Part shown: positions 45,324-54,585 of the stretch, piece by piece | How positions within the stretch are numbered: position 1 is the stretch's first letter | How the letters are laid out: every line of letters begins with the position of its first letter | NCBI RefSeq assembly: GCF_030413635.1 | Contig: NZ_CP129235.1 | Span: 1,364,001 to 1,428,000, forward strand | Source of the DNA: Planococcus shenhongbingii | GTDB taxonomy: Bacteria > Bacillota > Bacilli > Bacillales_A > Planococcaceae | Length of the DNA stretch: 64,000 bases | Reading direction: 5' to 3' | The notes under the pieces: model-generated | Databases searched by the model: none | What the model saw: the letters and a program-made list of their open reading frames with translations, nothing else | Told to the model about the DNA's origin: nothing | Position numbers and translations under genes: made by a program

Positions 45324-47027
45324 ATGATGAAGTATATCATCATTGCGGTCATCATTCTATTAGCGGTAATTATCGTCGGCTTTTTGTTTCGCAAGAAGCA
45401 TAACGCGGAAATTGAACGCTTGGAACAATTAAAACTGCAAATACAAAACAAACCGATACTCGAAGAATTGACAAAAGTAAAACAATTGAACATGAACGGC
45501 CAGACCGAAGAAATGTTCGAGCGCTGGCGTGACATATGGACGGAAATTATGGATGTACATATTCCGAAAATTGATGCTTCCCTCTTTGATGCAGAAGATG
45601 CGATTGACCGCTTCAGATTCGGAAAAGCTTCAAAGATTGAAAATGACGTCGAAGTCCGCATCGATGATGTCGACCGGCAGATGAATGAAATCTTAAGTGA
45701 ACTTGAAGAATTAATCGGCAGTGAAGAAAAAAACCGCAGCGAAATGGATATGATGAGAGACCATTACCGCCTGGCACGGAAAAACTTATTGGCTCATCAG
45801 CATTCGTATGGAGCGGCGGCTGTTCCTCTTGAAAAAAGACTGGAATCGTTCTCACCGCTATTTGCCGAATACGATCAATTGACTGAGCAAGGAAATTATT
45901 TGAAAGCTCGTGAAATTGTTATGGGCTTAGCAGATGAAGGAGATTATGTTTTCTCTTTGATCGATGACATTCCGCCGCTGTTAACGGACATCCACTCGAA
46001 AATACCGTCTTATATCAATGAACTGCGCAATGGAATCCGCGAAATGGAAAGCCAGTCTTATTATTTGAACCACTTGGAATTGACGGACCAATTAGATGAC
46101 ATGGAGCAAGAGCTGGTTGTGATGAAACAGAATATTGCGGAACTGAATGTCGCGGAGACAAAAGAAAAAGCCGAAGCGATGAAAGAGCGCATTGATTCGT
46201 TTTACGAACTGCTTGAAAAAGAAGTTAAAGCAAAGCATTATGTGGATCAGCATAAAGCAGAAACATCGCGCCATCTGGAACTGATTACACGTGATACTCG
46301 TGATATGTATGATGAGTGCGTAGTGGTCCAGCAAAGTTATAAAATTCCGGACAGCGATGCAGCGATTCCTAAAGCATGTCTGCAAACTTTGGAAGATTTG
46401 CAGCAGCGATTCGATTTACTTAAATCCCGTTCTGAAGAAAAACATGCTGCATATTCCAGTCTCGAAGAAGAACTGTTAATCATCCAGGAAGAGCTGGCAA
46501 AAATCGATGTCATTCAGCATGACTTCACAAGCTCGCTGAAGAGCCTGCGAATTGATGAAATTGAAGCCCGCACTAGAGTGGAAGACTTGAAGCGCCAATT
46601 GCAGGAAACTGACAGAATGCTGTATAAAGCCAATGTACCAGGCATTCCAGAAGAAATGGATGTCCGGCTTGAAGAAGCGGAAGAGCATTTATTTGTTGCC
46701 ATGCAAGGCTTGCAAGAAGTTCCATTAAATATGAATTTAGTTGATAATTACTTAGTGAAAGCTGAGAAAAGCATTGAAGACGTAGAAGAAAAAGCAAAAG
46801 AAATGATTGAAAACGTGCTGCTGATTGAACGCATCATCCAATACGGCAACCGCTACCGAAAAACGAATCCACAGATGCATGCCAAGTTGATGGAAGCAGA
46901 AGAATCGTTCAGACAGCTCCGGTATACGAAAGCATTAGACGAGGCAGCTACAGCAGTCGAAAGCTTTGAACCAGGTTCAATGAAACGGATTGAGGTACTG
47001 GTTAAAGAAGAGGCGTGGCGAGTTTAA
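45324..47027 (+). CDS. ezrA: Septation ring formation regulator EzrA
   Basis: Membrane-anchored inhibitor of FtsZ ring assembly at non-septal sites and part of the divisome. 567 residues: an N-terminal helix (YIIIAVIILLAVIIVGFLF, about 3-22), cytoplasmic orientation, then continuous spectrin-like helical/coiled-coil repeats. B. subtilis EzrA is 562 residues. Starts ATG 45324 or ATG 45327 are both possible; AGGGGGC lies about 10 bases upstream. Confidence 0.94.
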   Translation: MMKYIIIAVIILLAVIIVGFLFRKKHNAEIERLEQLKLQIQNKPILEELTKVKQLNMNGQTEEMFERWRDIWTEIMDVHIPKIDASLFDAEDAIDRFRFGKASKIENDVEVRIDDVDRQMNEILSELEELIGSEEKNRSEMDMMRDHYRLARKNLLAHQHSYGAAAVPLEKRLESFSPLFAEYDQLTEQGNYLKAREIVMGLADEGDYVFSLIDDIPPLLTDIHSKIPSYINELRNGIREMESQSYYLNHLELTDQLDDMEQELVVMKQNIAELNVAETKEKAEAMKERIDSFYELLEKEVKAKHYVDQHKAETSRHLELITRDTRDMYDECVVVQQSYKIPDSDAAIPKACLQTLEDLQQRFDLLKSRSEEKHAAYSSLEEELLIIQEELAKIDVIQHDFTSSLKSLRIDEIEARTRVEDLKRQLQETDRMLYKANVPGIPEEMDVRLEEAEEHLFVAMQGLQEVPLNMNLVDNYLVKAEKSIEDVEEKAKEMIENVLLIERIIQYGNRYRKTNPQMHAKLMEAEESFRQLRYTKALDEAATAVESFEPGSMKRIEVLVKEEAWRV

Positions 47028-47036
47028 AAACAAAAA

Positions 47037-47074
47037 GAAAACCACCAGCTCCCGTGCTGGTGGTTTTCTTTTCG
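47037..47074 (+). terminator. ezrA terminator
   Basis: GAAAACCACCAGC-TCCCGT-GCTGGTGGTTTTC then TTTT, ending just before the nifZ SD. Confidence 0.85.
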
Positions 47075-47086
47075 GAGGTGGAGAAA

Positions 47087-48181
47087 ATGATTTACTTGGA
47101 CAATAGCGCAACAACCAAACCTAGAAAAGAAGTGCTCGAAACTTTTATTACAGTAAACGAGCAATATTATGCGAATCCTGCCTCCATTCACCGGATGGGA
47201 AACGAAGCTGAGGATTTATTGGAAGGGGCGCGTGCCCAAATCAAGCAATTATTAAAGATGGAACACGCCGTCTTTACATCTGGAGGGACCGAATCGAATA
47301 ATTTAGCATTGTTCGGTGTTGCTAAAGCTTACCAGCACCGGGGAAAACACATCATAACAGCAGTCACCGAGCATCCATCTGTGCTGAAAAGCTTAGAAGC
47401 TCTTGAACAGCAAGGGTTTGATATCACGCGTTTGCCGGTCGATCGTTCAGGTGCCATTGATTTGAATGAGTTGAATAACGCACTCAGACAAGATACGATT
47501 CTTGTAAGCTTGATGCATGTCAACAATGAAATCGGTACAGTCCATCCAATTGCAGAAATCAAAAAGCTTCTGAAAGGGTCTTGGGCTTTATTCCATGTAG
47601 ATGCCGTCCAAAGCATTGGGAAAGTTAAACTTCTTGCTGATTCCATGCCGGACTTATTGAGCATCTCAGGCCATAAAATCCATGGACTGAAAGGCAGTGG
47701 GGTTTTGGCGTATAACCAAGTGGAATTAGAGGCAATTCTCCACGGCGGTGGGCAGGAGTTCGGTTTGCGAAGCGGGACAGTAGCCGTGCCGCAAGCGGCA
47801 GCGCTAGCAAAGGCATTACGCCTGGCAGAACCAAAGCCTGACTATGCAGAATGGAATAAAGACCTTCGCACATTTTTCAAAGGATTTAATGGGGTTAAAA
47901 TTATCAGTCCGGAAACAGCGGCTCCACATATATTAGCGATTGCACTGAAAGGCTTGAAAGGTGAGATTTTGGTAACAGGGCTTCAACAGGAATCGGTCAT
48001 TGTCTCCACATCCAGTGCCTGCTCATCCAAAAGCAAAGAAATCAGCCATGTGATTGAAGCAATCGGTGTCCCCCGTGAATTTAAAGAAGGGGTCATTCGC
48101 ATCAGCTTTGGAGCGTTTACCACCGCGCAGGATATAGCGGAATTGAAAAAAGCATTCGAGCGGGTTTACCGTTTAGTTTAA
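47087..48181 (+). CDS. nifZ: Cysteine desulfurase (NifZ, partner of ThiI)
   Basis: PLP enzyme that takes sulfur from cysteine for tRNA 4-thiouridine. 364 residues; YLDNSATTKPRKEV near the N-terminus, PLP lysine Lys197 in SGHKIHGLKGSG, and the persulfide cysteine Cys312 in STSSACSSKSKE. ATG at 47087 with GGAGGTGGAG. thiI begins 34 bases downstream; the nifZ-thiI pair in B. subtilis acts in s4U formation. Confidence 0.94.
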   Translation: MIYLDNSATTKPRKEVLETFITVNEQYYANPASIHRMGNEAEDLLEGARAQIKQLLKMEHAVFTSGGTESNNLALFGVAKAYQHRGKHIITAVTEHPSVLKSLEALEQQGFDITRLPVDRSGAIDLNELNNALRQDTILVSLMHVNNEIGTVHPIAEIKKLLKGSWALFHVDAVQSIGKVKLLADSMPDLLSISGHKIHGLKGSGVLAYNQVELEAILHGGGQEFGLRSGTVAVPQAAALAKALRLAEPKPDYAEWNKDLRTFFKGFNGVKIISPETAAPHILAIALKGLKGEILVTGLQQESVIVSTSSACSSKSKEISHVIEAIGVPREFKEGVIRISFGAFTTAQDIAELKKAFERVYRLV

Positions 48182-48215
48182 TAAATTTACAGGGAAATAA
48201 AGGAGTTTAAACAGC

Positions 48216-49418
48216 ATGAAAACAAACCAAGTCCTTGTCCGTTACGGGGAACTATCAACCAAAGGAAAAAACCGCAGCTCGTTTATCGGACGGCTGCGGG
48301 ATAACGTCCGCCAGACGTTTTCTGACTTAGAAAGCATCCGGATCAAAGCAGAGCGCGACCGCATGTTTATCTATTCAGATGAGGAAAAGGATATGGAGAA
48401 AGTGTTGGAAAGATTGCCACTGGTTTTCGGCATCCAATCATTCAGCCCGGTAACCCAGTCAGAATTGACGTTTGATGCGATGAAGCAAGCAGCGATTGCA
48501 GTGGTCAGTAAAGTGGACCGACAAAACAAAAGCTTTAAAGTATCAGTGAAACGGCCGAATAAAGCTTTTCCATATGAGAAACCTGAAATTACGCAGGCAA
48601 TCGGTTCACATGTACTTCGCAGCTTTCCGGAATTGACTGTCCAAATGAAGCATCCGGATGTTGAACTGAAAGTGGAGATTCGTGAAGAAGCGGCATATAT
48701 GATGGCAGAAGTGATTCCAGGCGCTGGCGGTTTGCCGGTGGGGGCGGGCGGAAAAGCGCTCTTAATGCTGTCCGGTGGCATCGACAGCCCAGTTGCCGGC
48801 TATCATATGCTGAAACGGGGGGTAAGGCTGGAGTTGATCCATTTCTTCAGCCCTCCATTCACCAATGACCGGGCAAAAGAAAAAGTGTTGGATTTAGCGG
48901 ATAAGTTGAGCCAGTTTGGTTCTTCGGTCAATCTGCATATTATTCCGTTTACGAAACTGCAGCAGGAAGTGCACAAACAAGTGCCGGATAATATCACGAT
49001 GACGTCGACGCGGCGGATGATGATGCGCGTCGCGGACTTGGTGCTTGCAGAAACAAAATGCCAGGCAATCATTACAGGAGAGAGCCTCGGGCAAGTAGCC
49101 AGCCAAACCTTAGAGTCGCTGCATGCCATCAATGCAGTAACGAATACGCCAGTGCTGCGGCCGTTGATCGCGATGGACAAGCTGGATATCATTGAAACGG
49201 CACAGCAAATCGGTACTTATGAGATTTCCATTCGTCCCTTTGAAGATTGCTGCACGATTTTCACGCCGTCTAGTCCGAAAACGAAGCCGAAGCTTGAGAA
49301 AGTGGAATATTACGAAAAATTTGTATCATTTGATGATCTGATTCAAGAAGCGGTGCAAGAACGAGAAACCATCAAATTTCCGAGGGTGCAGGAAGCGAAG
49401 TTCGAGGGCTTGCTATAA
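48216..49418 (+). CDS. thiI: tRNA 4-thiouridine synthase ThiI
   Basis: Adenylates U8 of tRNA and inserts sulfur. 400 residues: N-terminal ferredoxin-like region, THUMP domain (about 60-165), and PP-loop ATPase with LMLSGGIDSPVAGYHMLKRG; TGESLGQVASQTLESL follows. It lacks the rhodanese domain of E. coli ThiI, as in other Bacilli, so NifZ probably donates sulfur directly. Confidence 0.95.
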   Translation: MKTNQVLVRYGELSTKGKNRSSFIGRLRDNVRQTFSDLESIRIKAERDRMFIYSDEEKDMEKVLERLPLVFGIQSFSPVTQSELTFDAMKQAAIAVVSKVDRQNKSFKVSVKRPNKAFPYEKPEITQAIGSHVLRSFPELTVQMKHPDVELKVEIREEAAYMMAEVIPGAGGLPVGAGGKALLMLSGGIDSPVAGYHMLKRGVRLELIHFFSPPFTNDRAKEKVLDLADKLSQFGSSVNLHIIPFTKLQQEVHKQVPDNITMTSTRRMMMRVADLVLAETKCQAIITGESLGQVASQTLESLHAINAVTNTPVLRPLIAMDKLDIIETAQQIGTYEISIRPFEDCCTIFTPSSPKTKPKLEKVEYYEKFVSFDDLIQEAVQERETIKFPRVQEAKFEGLL

Positions 49419-49427
49419 AACAACGAT

Positions 49428-49480
49428 AAAAACAGCTATGAGTAAAAGCCGAATTTTACTCATAGCTGTTTTTTCTTTTT
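49428..49480 (+). terminator. nifZ-thiI terminator
   Basis: AAAACAGCTATGAGTAAAA-GCCGAA-TTTTACTCATAGCTGTTTT and a T-rich tail; 19-bp perfect stem. Confidence 0.93.
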
Positions 49481-49491
49481 TTATAATGATT

Positions 49492-49519
49492 TTGAATAAT
49501 TAAAATCTTCCTGTATAAT
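49492..49519 (+). promoter_or_regulatory. mbcS promoter
   Basis: TTGAAT (49492-49497), 16-base spacer, TATAAT (49514-49519). Confidence 0.7.
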
Positions 49520-49561
49520 AATAGAAGTATAAAGTCATTCACTCATACAGGGGGATATATA

Positions 49562-51136
49562 ATGAATCGTGAAGAATTGCTGGCACCGGAAAGTTATAAT
49601 TTAGTCGAAGAAATTGAGAAATTTGCTACAGGCGACGGCAAATTAGCGATTATTTGGGAAAATGACAAAGAAGACTCCCAGCAAGTTACATACGATGAAC
49701 TGATTCTCCGTGCCAATAAGGCAGCGAACAGTTTTGAAAAAGCAGGTTTGAAAAAAGGAGATATCGTCCTCGTGATGGTGCCGCGCTTGATTGAAGCGTA
49801 TGTAGCCTATATCGGCGCCTTGAAAGCAGGCTTGGTTGTAATTCCAAGTTCGGAAATGCTGCGGGCAAAAGACATCTCCTACCGTTTAAACCACAGTAAC
49901 GCAAAAGCGGTCATTGCGTATGAGCCGTTTATGGATCAATTCAATGAAGTGGAAGAAATGAAAAATGTCATTAAATTCGTTATCGGCCATTCCGATCAGT
50001 CATGGGTTTCGTTGACAGAAGCAATGGAATCAGCTTCTGACGTTTATCAAGCTGCAGACACGAGAAATGACGATATGGCGTTTTTATCTTACACGTCAGG
50101 AACGACAGGGAACCCTAAAGGCGCAGTGCATAGCCATGGCTGGGCTTATGCACATTTGCGGACTTCTGCAGAGCATTGGCTCGGTGCAAAAGAAGGCGAT
50201 TTGGTCTGGGCGACAGCCAGCCCTGGATGGCAGAAATGGATTTGGAGCCCATTCCTTGCTACTTTGGGCAGCGGAGCAACCGGATTTGTTTATAATGGCA
50301 AATTCGATCCGGAAGTTTATCTGCAGATTCTGGAACGCCGCGGAATCAATGTATTATGCTGTACACCAACCGAGTACCGCTTGATGGCGAAACAGAAAAA
50401 CCTTTCATCATTCGACTTAAAGGCTTTGCACAGTGCAGTTTCCGCCGGTGAACCGTTGAATGCGGAAGTGATCAACGTGTTTAAAGAAAACTTCGGCCTT
50501 GAAGTCCGAGACGGCTATGGCCAGACAGAAAATACCTTGCTTGTCGGCGTTATGAAAGGGATGGAAATCCGCATCGGTTCAATGGGGAAACCGACGCCGG
50601 GCAACCGGGTGGAAATCATTGATGAATTCGGTAAGCCTGCGCAAGCCGGCGAAGTGGGAGACATTGCTGTCCATGTGAATACACCTGCATTGTTCAAAGG
50701 ATATTTCAAAGACGACGAACGCACAAAAATGCAGTTCCGTGGTGAATACTATGTGACGGGAGACAAGGCATCGAAAGACGATGACGGTTATTTCTGGTTT
50801 GAAGGAAGAGGCGACGACATCATCATTTCCTCCGGCTATACAATCGGACCGTTCGAAGTGGAAGATGCACTCGTCAAACATCCGGCTGTCCAGGAATGTG
50901 CAGTAATCGGAGCGCCTGACGAAATCCGCGGAACGATCGTTAAAGCATTTGTCGTTTTGGTTCCAGGCAACGAGCCTTCCGAAGACCTCGTCAAAAACTT
51001 GCAGGATCATGTGAAAGAACTGACAGCTCCTTATAAGTATCCGAGGGCGATCGAGTTTGTAGAGGAATTGCCAAAAACCGCATCAGGAAAAATTCGGCGC
51101 GTCGAATTGCGCCAAAAAGAACAAGCGAAAAAGTAA
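49562..51136 (+). CDS. mbcS: Acyl-CoA synthetase MbcS (YtcI-like)
   Basis: ANL-superfamily ligase of 524 residues, related to medium/branched-chain acyl-CoA synthetases. Motifs: SYTSGTTGNPKGAVHSH, DGYGQTENTLLV, YYVTGDKASKDDDGYFWFEGRGDD and the C-terminal LPKTASGKIRRVELR with the catalytic lysine, possibly also an acetylation site. In Bacillus MbcS makes precursors of branched-chain fatty acids from exogenous acids. GGGGGAT SD. Confidence 0.86.
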   Translation: MNREELLAPESYNLVEEIEKFATGDGKLAIIWENDKEDSQQVTYDELILRANKAANSFEKAGLKKGDIVLVMVPRLIEAYVAYIGALKAGLVVIPSSEMLRAKDISYRLNHSNAKAVIAYEPFMDQFNEVEEMKNVIKFVIGHSDQSWVSLTEAMESASDVYQAADTRNDDMAFLSYTSGTTGNPKGAVHSHGWAYAHLRTSAEHWLGAKEGDLVWATASPGWQKWIWSPFLATLGSGATGFVYNGKFDPEVYLQILERRGINVLCCTPTEYRLMAKQKNLSSFDLKALHSAVSAGEPLNAEVINVFKENFGLEVRDGYGQTENTLLVGVMKGMEIRIGSMGKPTPGNRVEIIDEFGKPAQAGEVGDIAVHVNTPALFKGYFKDDERTKMQFRGEYYVTGDKASKDDDGYFWFEGRGDDIIISSGYTIGPFEVEDALVKHPAVQECAVIGAPDEIRGTIVKAFVVLVPGNEPSEDLVKNLQDHVKELTAPYKYPRAIEFVEELPKTASGKIRRVELRQKEQAKK

Positions 51137-51175
51137 GAGCGGAAGTTTTATTAAAATAAGCAGAAGTATGGGGAT

Positions 51176-51300
51176 TGATATTCCATTTCACTCCAGGTGG
51201 GTGCTTTTCATGGAATACCCATTAAATGGCCGAGAGTGCAAGGCTATTCAGCAATCTCAACGAAAAGCAAAAGCGGCTGGTGCAAACTGGCTGCTTTTTT
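51176..51300 (+). repeat. Partial copy of the 'CTCCAGGTGGG' repeat with terminator
   Basis: TTCCATTTCACTCCAGGTGG resembles the start of element A. The downstream part ends in AAAAGCGGCTGGT-GCAA-ACTGGCTGCTTTTTT (51271-51301), a 13-bp stem with G-U pairs that can terminate mbcS. Confidence 0.6.
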
Positions 51301-51306
51301 CAATTG

Positions 51307-51335
51307 TTTACTTTAGAATAAGACGGGCATATAAT
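51307..51335 (+). promoter_or_regulatory. rarD promoter
   Basis: TTTACT (51307-51312), 17-base spacer, TATAAT (51330-51335). Confidence 0.6.
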
Positions 51336-51388
51336 AGTTCTATTATTTCGAGAAACAAAATAAAAGGAAGAATGGTGAGAAAAGCGAG

Positions 51389-52306
51389 ATGGCAGCAGAA
51401 AAAAAAGGCATACTATATACGATTTTAACTTACGCCATTTGGGGAATATTACCTCTTTACTGGAAACAAGTCGACCACGTACCAAGTGACGAAATACTGA
51501 CGTCCCGCATCCTATGGGCTTTTGTTTTGACAGTCTTATTTATCATTGTGATAAATGGCGGAAAACAATTGATTGCTGACTTGAAGAGTTTATGGCAATC
51601 CAAAAAAACTTTCTTTACATTAATGCTGGCATCTTATTTGATAACCGCCAATTGGTTTTTGTATATTTTTGCCGTTACAAACGACCGGATTGTTGAAACG
51701 AGCATGGGCTATTACATCAATCCGCTTGTTTCGATGCTGCTGGGTGTTTTCTTTTTAAAGGAAAAATTATCACCGGCTATTAAAGTCGCTTTTGTGCTTG
51801 CGGCAATTGGTGTCAGCATCTTGGCGATCTCGTATGGTACGCTGCCATGGCTGGCTTTCGGGATGGCTTTAAGTTTTGCGTTCTACGGCTTGATCAAAAA
51901 GACCATCAAATTGGATGCGCTGCGGGGACTGGCACTTGAAACTTTGTTTGTGCTGCCGCTTGCGATTATCTACTATATTTATCTGTTTTCCACCAGCCAG
52001 GCTTCTTTCCTGAACGAAGGAGCTTCGACAGATATTCTGCTTATCATCAGCGGTGCCGCTACAGCGCTTCCTTTGGTTTTATTTGCAACAGGGGCTCCTC
52101 TTATTCCCATGTATATGATCGGATTTTTGCAATACATCGCACCGACGTTGATGCTCCTTTTGGGCGTATTGGTTTACGGTGAATCCTTCAATCGAATCAG
52201 CGCAATTTCATTTTCATTCATTTGGGTAGCGTTGATCATATTTACGACCTCAAAAGTTTTGGAAGCAAGAGGCATTAAAAAAGAGAAGTTGAATGCGCAG
52301 CATTGA
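51389..52306 (+). CDS. rarD: RarD-type EamA family transporter
   Basis: A 305-residue permease with about ten helices of the drug/metabolite transporter superfamily. The start GILYTILTYAIWGILPLYWK is the RarD signature. Substrate unknown. The SD before the ATG (AAAAGCGAG) is weak. Followed by sppA on the same strand after 76 bases. Confidence 0.87.
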   Translation: MAAEKKGILYTILTYAIWGILPLYWKQVDHVPSDEILTSRILWAFVLTVLFIIVINGGKQLIADLKSLWQSKKTFFTLMLASYLITANWFLYIFAVTNDRIVETSMGYYINPLVSMLLGVFFLKEKLSPAIKVAFVLAAIGVSILAISYGTLPWLAFGMALSFAFYGLIKKTIKLDALRGLALETLFVLPLAIIYYIYLFSTSQASFLNEGASTDILLIISGAATALPLVLFATGAPLIPMYMIGFLQYIAPTLMLLLGVLVYGESFNRISAISFSFIWVALIIFTTSKVLEARGIKKEKLNAQH

Positions 52307-52382
52307 TTCATCCGAGGTAAAATGAAACATTTGTACAAGATAGCCGTATAATAAAGAGAGAAAAAAGGAGGTCAAATGATAA

Positions 52383-53396
52383 ATGAATACGAAGAGATGG
52401 ATAGCATTGGTTGTAGCAGCGGCTATACTGGGGATTTCGTTGGTCATCAACTCAGCATTTGCGATTTTCCAAAGCACACTAGGCACAGGCGTTGACGATT
52501 TGCTGGCTACGGCACAAACAGATGTTTCAGAAGAAGTGATTGAAGACGGCGATTTTAATAAGCGGATTGCGGTTTTGAATGTGGAAGGAACCATCCAGGA
52601 TACCGGCGAAGCTTCTGCGCTGCTCGGACAGACCGGATATAACCACGGCTTGTTCATGGAACAATTAGAGCAAGTGAAAAATGACGATACGGTAAAAGCT
52701 GTCATGCTGAAAGTCAATTCGCCGGGCGGCGGAGTAGTCGAATCAGCGGAAATCCACGATAAAATTACAGAAATTCAGGAAGAAACAAAAAAACCTTTCT
52801 ATGTCTCAATGGGCGCCACTGCAGCTTCCGGCGGCTACTACATTTCAGCCCCGGCGGACAAAATTTTTGTGAACCGTGAAACAATGACGGGTTCTCTTGG
52901 TGTCATTATGCAAACGGTCAATTATGGGAAATTGGCAGAAAAATATGGAGTGGAATTTGTAACCATCAAATCGGGGCCATTCAAGGATATCGGAAATCCG
53001 ACGCGTGAAATGACTGCGGATGAGCAAGCCATTCTCCAGGAAATGCTGAATGATTCCTACGAATCGTTTGTTGACGTAATCGCCGAAGGGCGGGATATGT
53101 CCGAGGAACAGGTTAAAAAGCTTGCTGATGGACGCATCATGAACGGCAGACAGGCAGTCGACGCGAAGCTGGCAGATGACTTCGGCTTCGAAGAAGATGT
53201 GCTGGCAGCGCTTCGCACAGACTTCAATTTGGAAGATGCTCAAGTCTTTGAATATGGAGCATCTCAAGGGCTTGGGTCACTGTTTTCAATGAAGCTTAAT
53301 TCATTGTTTGGCAAAGACCTGGAATCGCAAATGATCACTAAATTGCTAACCGAAAATAGCTCGCCGCGTATGATGTATTTGTATGGTGAAAAATAA
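52383..53396 (+). CDS. sppA: Signal peptide peptidase SppA
   Basis: Membrane serine protease that degrades cleaved signal peptides. 337 residues; an N-terminal anchor (WIALVVAAAILGISLVINS), the nucleophile Ser149 in GATAASGGYYIS and the general base Lys201 in KSGPFKDIGN, matching the Ser/Lys dyad of B. subtilis SppA. AAGGAGGTC SD. yteJ starts 9 bases after the stop, so they form one unit, possibly with tpx. Confidence 0.95.
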   Translation: MNTKRWIALVVAAAILGISLVINSAFAIFQSTLGTGVDDLLATAQTDVSEEVIEDGDFNKRIAVLNVEGTIQDTGEASALLGQTGYNHGLFMEQLEQVKNDDTVKAVMLKVNSPGGGVVESAEIHDKITEIQEETKKPFYVSMGATAASGGYYISAPADKIFVNRETMTGSLGVIMQTVNYGKLAEKYGVEFVTIKSGPFKDIGNPTREMTADEQAILQEMLNDSYESFVDVIAEGRDMSEEQVKKLADGRIMNGRQAVDAKLADDFGFEEDVLAALRTDFNLEDAQVFEYGASQGLGSLFSMKLNSLFGKDLESQMITKLLTENSSPRMMYLYGEK

Positions 53397-53405
53397 GGAG
53401 GGGCG

Positions 53406-53990
53406 ATGACAATGACAAATCATATGGATAATGAAACTCATTCTGTGGAAAATGTGCAGAACAATCGCCCTGTTGAACCGAATTATAAAGAAGTGATGTT
53501 TTATGAACGCAAGCCTGCTGGCTTTTGGGTGCGGTTCTGGGCATACTTGATCGATCTTCTGCTCATTGCTTCCGTTACTTCGATTTTAATTAAACCGATA
53601 TTTTTATTGATCGGATTAGAAACATCCAGCAATACATGGTACGCCCCATACGCCATTATTTCCGCTGTCGTTTTCTATGCCTATTTCGTGCTGATGACGA
53701 AGTTTTTTGAACAGACAGTAGGCAAAATGATTTTAGGGCTGCGTGTCGTTTCTTTAAAAGAAGAAAAGCTGTCATGGGGGACGTTGTTGTTCCGTGAATG
53801 GATAGGCCGTTTTATATCTGCCACCATCTGGCCTTTGTACTGGATTGTCGGGTTTACAAAATTAAAACAAGGAATCCATGACTTTGTAGCAGATACTACT
53901 GTCATCCATGAAGAGACATACCGCAAGCGAATTCTGTTTGAGAAAAAACGTTCTGAAGGGTCTGAGTTGCAAGAGGCCGAAACGTTCTAG
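53406..53990 (+). CDS. yteJ: RDD family membrane protein YteJ
   Basis: 194 residues with the RDD motif FWVRFWAYLIDLLLIA, two or three further helices and KMILGLRVVSL. In B. subtilis YteJ works with SppA against lantibiotics, fitting the adjacent gene. SD AAGGAGGGG close to ATG 53406; ATG 53412 is an alternative. Confidence 0.88.
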   Translation: MTMTNHMDNETHSVENVQNNRPVEPNYKEVMFYERKPAGFWVRFWAYLIDLLLIASVTSILIKPIFLLIGLETSSNTWYAPYAIISAVVFYAYFVLMTKFFEQTVGKMILGLRVVSLKEEKLSWGTLLFREWIGRFISATIWPLYWIVGFTKLKQGIHDFVADTTVIHEETYRKRILFEKKRSEGSELQEAETF

Positions 53991-54025
53991 TAAGATAAGG
54001 GTATGTTGAAAGGGAGGCGTTATTA

Positions 54026-54532
54026 TTGGTACAAATTACGTTCAAGCAAAATCCTGTGACTTTACCAGGCAAAGAAGTGAAAGTGGGAGATCAGGCTCCA
54101 GGATTCAAAGTTCTGGCAAATGATTTAAGCCCGGTTACATTGCAGGATACGACAGGGAAAGTTCGTTTAATCAGCGTAGTTCCTTCGCTTGATACCGGTG
54201 TTTGTTCGCTGCAGTCGAAACGTTTTGACCAAGAAGCGGCATCACTTGGCGATAACGTGGAAGTATTGACGATTTCAGCTGATCTTCCATTTGCTCAGAA
54301 ACGCTGGTCTGAAGAGAACGGCACGAATGGCATTACTCTTTTGTCTGACCACCGGGATCTGTCTTTTGGTGAAGAATACGGTGTTGCCATGGAGGAGCTT
54401 CGTTTATTGGCACGTTCGATTTTTGTCATCGATGAAAATGATAAAGTCGCATACGTGGAATATGTCTCTGAAGGCACTGATCATCCGGATTACGATAAAG
54501 CAATTGAAGCCGTGAAGGCATTAACAAACTAA
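54026..54532 (+). CDS. tpx: Thiol peroxidase Tpx lacking the resolving cysteine
   Basis: Peroxiredoxin-family enzyme, 168 residues. The peroxidatic site PSLDTGVCSLQSKRF has Cys60. The resolving cysteine, position 95 in E. coli and in the RWCG motif of B. subtilis Tpx, is Ser95 here (QKRWSEENG), and Cys60 is the only cysteine in the protein. It would have to be a 1-Cys enzyme recycled by an external thiol such as bacillithiol. Start is TTG at 54026 with AGGGAGG upstream. Confidence 0.92.
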   Translation: MVQITFKQNPVTLPGKEVKVGDQAPGFKVLANDLSPVTLQDTTGKVRLISVVPSLDTGVCSLQSKRFDQEAASLGDNVEVLTISADLPFAQKRWSEENGTNGITLLSDHRDLSFGEEYGVAMEELRLLARSIFVIDENDKVAYVEYVSEGTDHPDYDKAIEAVKALTN

Positions 54533-54537
54533 TACAA

Positions 54538-54570
54538 GAAACCCACTCCTGCTGAGTGGGTTTCCTTATT
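54538..54570 (+). terminator. tpx terminator
   Basis: GAAACCCACTC-CTGCT-GAGTGGGTTTC; short T tract. Confidence 0.85.
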
Positions 54571-54585
54571 GAGGACGGATTATAG

